Shown: positions 6,245 to 7,191 of the stretch, piece by piece | Layout of the letters: each line of letters opens with the position of its first letter | How positions within the stretch are numbered: the first letter of the stretch is position 1 | NCBI GenBank assembly: GCA_028281425.1 | Contig: JANQJX010000022.1 | Span: 1 to 7,191, forward strand | Reading direction: 5' to 3' | Source: Simkania sp. | Lineage (GTDB): Bacteria > Chlamydiota > Chlamydiia > Chlamydiales > Simkaniaceae | Length of the DNA stretch: 7,191 bases | Position numbers and translations under genes: made by a program | Notes under the pieces: model-generated | The model's database searches: none | What the model was told of the DNA's origin: nothing | Seen by the model: the letters and a program-made list of their open reading frames with translations, nothing else

Positions 6245-7020
6245 TGAAACCATTTATGACTGCTTATCCTTGGACTGAATATAGCAATCTTTTAAAAGAG
6301 CATATTTTAAACCCTTTAAATGTGGGATTTTTTGAGTCAAGATCTCATGAAAGAAAAGAGATACGTATTGCTGCTGGAGAACATATTGACCGGGAAAAAG
6401 AAAATCATGTCATTCTTTTTCTTGTTGTTGATGTCAATGATGGGATTATTGCAGATGCAAAATTTCAAGCACTGGGCCATTCTTGCTTAATTGGAGCTGC
6501 AGATATTGTTTGTGATATTATTCTTCGGAAAAATTATGATCAAGCCAGACGTATTACAGCAGATCTTATCGATAAAAAAGTGCGTGATTTTGATGATGTT
6601 GTCTCCTTTCCTCCTTATGCTTCGCATCATCTCAATTTAGTTCTCGATGCCCTAGAAAAAGGGTGCATTAAATGCGAAGATATTCCTATTCAAGATCCTT
6701 CTTATTCGCCTCCTCTTCCTTCTCACATTGCATCGACAACACATCGCTCCGATTGGGATGTTTTGTCTCAAATAGAAAAACTGGATTTGATTAAAAAGGT
6801 CATTCAAGAAGATATTCAACCCTATATTGAACTTGATGCTGGTGGAATTGAAGTCATTGCTTTTTCAGAAAATCGAGAAATTACGATTACTTATCAGGGG
6901 GCTTGTGTAGGTTGTCCTTCTTCAACAGGGGCAACTTTAAATGCAATTCAAGAAATTTTGCGCTCACGTCTTCATCCTGATCTTGTTGTAAAACCCGATT
7001 TTTCTTTTTTAAAGACTTAA
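6244..7020 (+). CDS. NifU-like protein: altered IscU domain plus intact Nfu domain
   Basis: The protein is 258 aa from the ATG at 6244, which overlaps the preceding TGA by one base; a TTG at 6241 is also in frame. Residues about 12-140 resemble the IscU scaffold: YSNLLKEHILNPLNVGFF, then DVNDGIIADAKFQALGHSC, then HHLNLVLDALEKG. The IscU cluster ligands are not kept. The ACGD site is lost, the second cysteine (IscU Cys63) aligns with H79, although a Cys lies two residues on, and the third (Cys106) aligns with a His of the 128-129 pair. Residues about 175-258 form a Nfu domain with GACVGCPSSTGATL, whose C221-x-x-C224 normally bridges a 4Fe-4S cluster between two subunits. CIKC (141-144) adds another CxxC in the linker. 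A role as an Fe-S carrier through the Nfu domain is plausible. The domain order matches full-length NifU without the central ferredoxin domain. Confidence 0.88.
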   Translation: MKPFMTAYPWTEYSNLLKEHILNPLNVGFFESRSHERKEIRIAAGEHIDREKENHVILFLVVDVNDGIIADAKFQALGHSCLIGAADIVCDIILRKNYDQARRITADLIDKKVRDFDDVVSFPPYASHHLNLVLDALEKGCIKCEDIPIQDPSYSPPLPSHIASTTHRSDWDVLSQIEKLDLIKKVIQEDIQPYIELDAGGIEVIAFSENREITITYQGACVGCPSSTGATLNAIQEILRSRLHPDLVVKPDFSFLKT

Positions 7021-7191
7021 CTCCTATTTCGCATGCTCACTTTAGAAAAATTCGGATGCTCTGTTTCTTTGGAACACCCCATAAATTCTTTTACTCGATG
7101 AGCAAGTTTTTTACATAATTCAAGCGATAAGTCGAGAAGGAATCAATTCCATATTTACTCCTGAAACCCACATTCCGCACCCCCTCCGCAA
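7018..7191. repeat. Diverged, probably truncated copy related to element B
   Basis: Read on the plus strand, this stretch lines up with the reverse complement of 3234-3401. TAACTCCTATTT matches TAACCCCTATTT at 11 of 12. A two-base gap later, AAAAATTCGGATGCTCTGTTTC closely matches its counterpart AAAAAATCCGCATGCTCTGTTTC, and further on CATAAATTCTTTT matches CAATAAATTCTCTT. Similarity fades after about 7110, and no matching right end is seen before the window stops. The first three bases are also the nifU stop codon. No clear terminator or gene is visible in 7021-7191. Confidence 0.5.

Noticed and set aside
5808..6253. Two minus-strand open frames opposite the nifS-like gene
   Set aside because: Both are antisense to a region with clear class V aminotransferase similarity and lack plausible starts.

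Overview
This AT-rich window most likely comes from a member of the Chlamydiae, probably an amoeba-associated ('environmental') lineage rather than Chlamydia itself. The main evidence is the gene order rluB - gpmA - nifS-like - nifU-like. As I recall it, this matches the CT723-CT722-CT721-CT720 neighbourhood of Chlamydia trachomatis. The phosphoglycerate mutase also has chlamydial-type indels. No rRNA or tRNA is visible to confirm this, so the assignment is inference.

Layout. Bases 1-370 (+) hold the C-terminal part of a TetR-type regulator, broken by a frameshift. Bases 450-1820 (-) encode the ribosome-assembly GTPase Der, with a good sigma70-type promoter at 2042-2070. Bases 2089-2256 form a long imperfect palindrome. 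Bases 2385-3119 (-) encode an orphan periplasmic amino-acid-type binding lipoprotein, followed by a Rho-independent terminator at 2284-2328. Bases 3234-3401 hold a second element with near-perfect 25-bp terminal inverted repeats. Bases 3504-4205 (-) encode an RluB/RsuA-family pseudouridine synthase. An intergenic region of about 140 bp carries back-to-back promoters with overlapping -10 boxes. From there a compact + strand operon runs through gpmA (4343-5071), a NifS-like gene (5081-6244) and a NifU-like gene (6244-7020). Bases 7018-7191 hold a diverged relative of the 3234-3401 element.

How the genes fit together. Der and RluB act on ribosome biogenesis, and GpmA is glycolytic. NifS and NifU would normally form an Fe-S cluster assembly pair. 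Here, however, the NifS-like protein lacks both the PLP-binding lysine and the catalytic cysteine, and the NifU-like protein has lost the usual cysteine ligands of its IscU domain. Only its C-terminal CxxC (Nfu) domain looks intact. The two genes overlap by one base, so they are probably translated together. This altered pair is the most interesting system in the window.

The second theme is mobile-looking DNA. Two elements, both 168 bp between their TAAC/GTTA ends, bracket the binding-protein gene, and a third relative abuts nifU. The binding protein itself lacks the arginine and aspartate that normally hold an alpha-amino acid.
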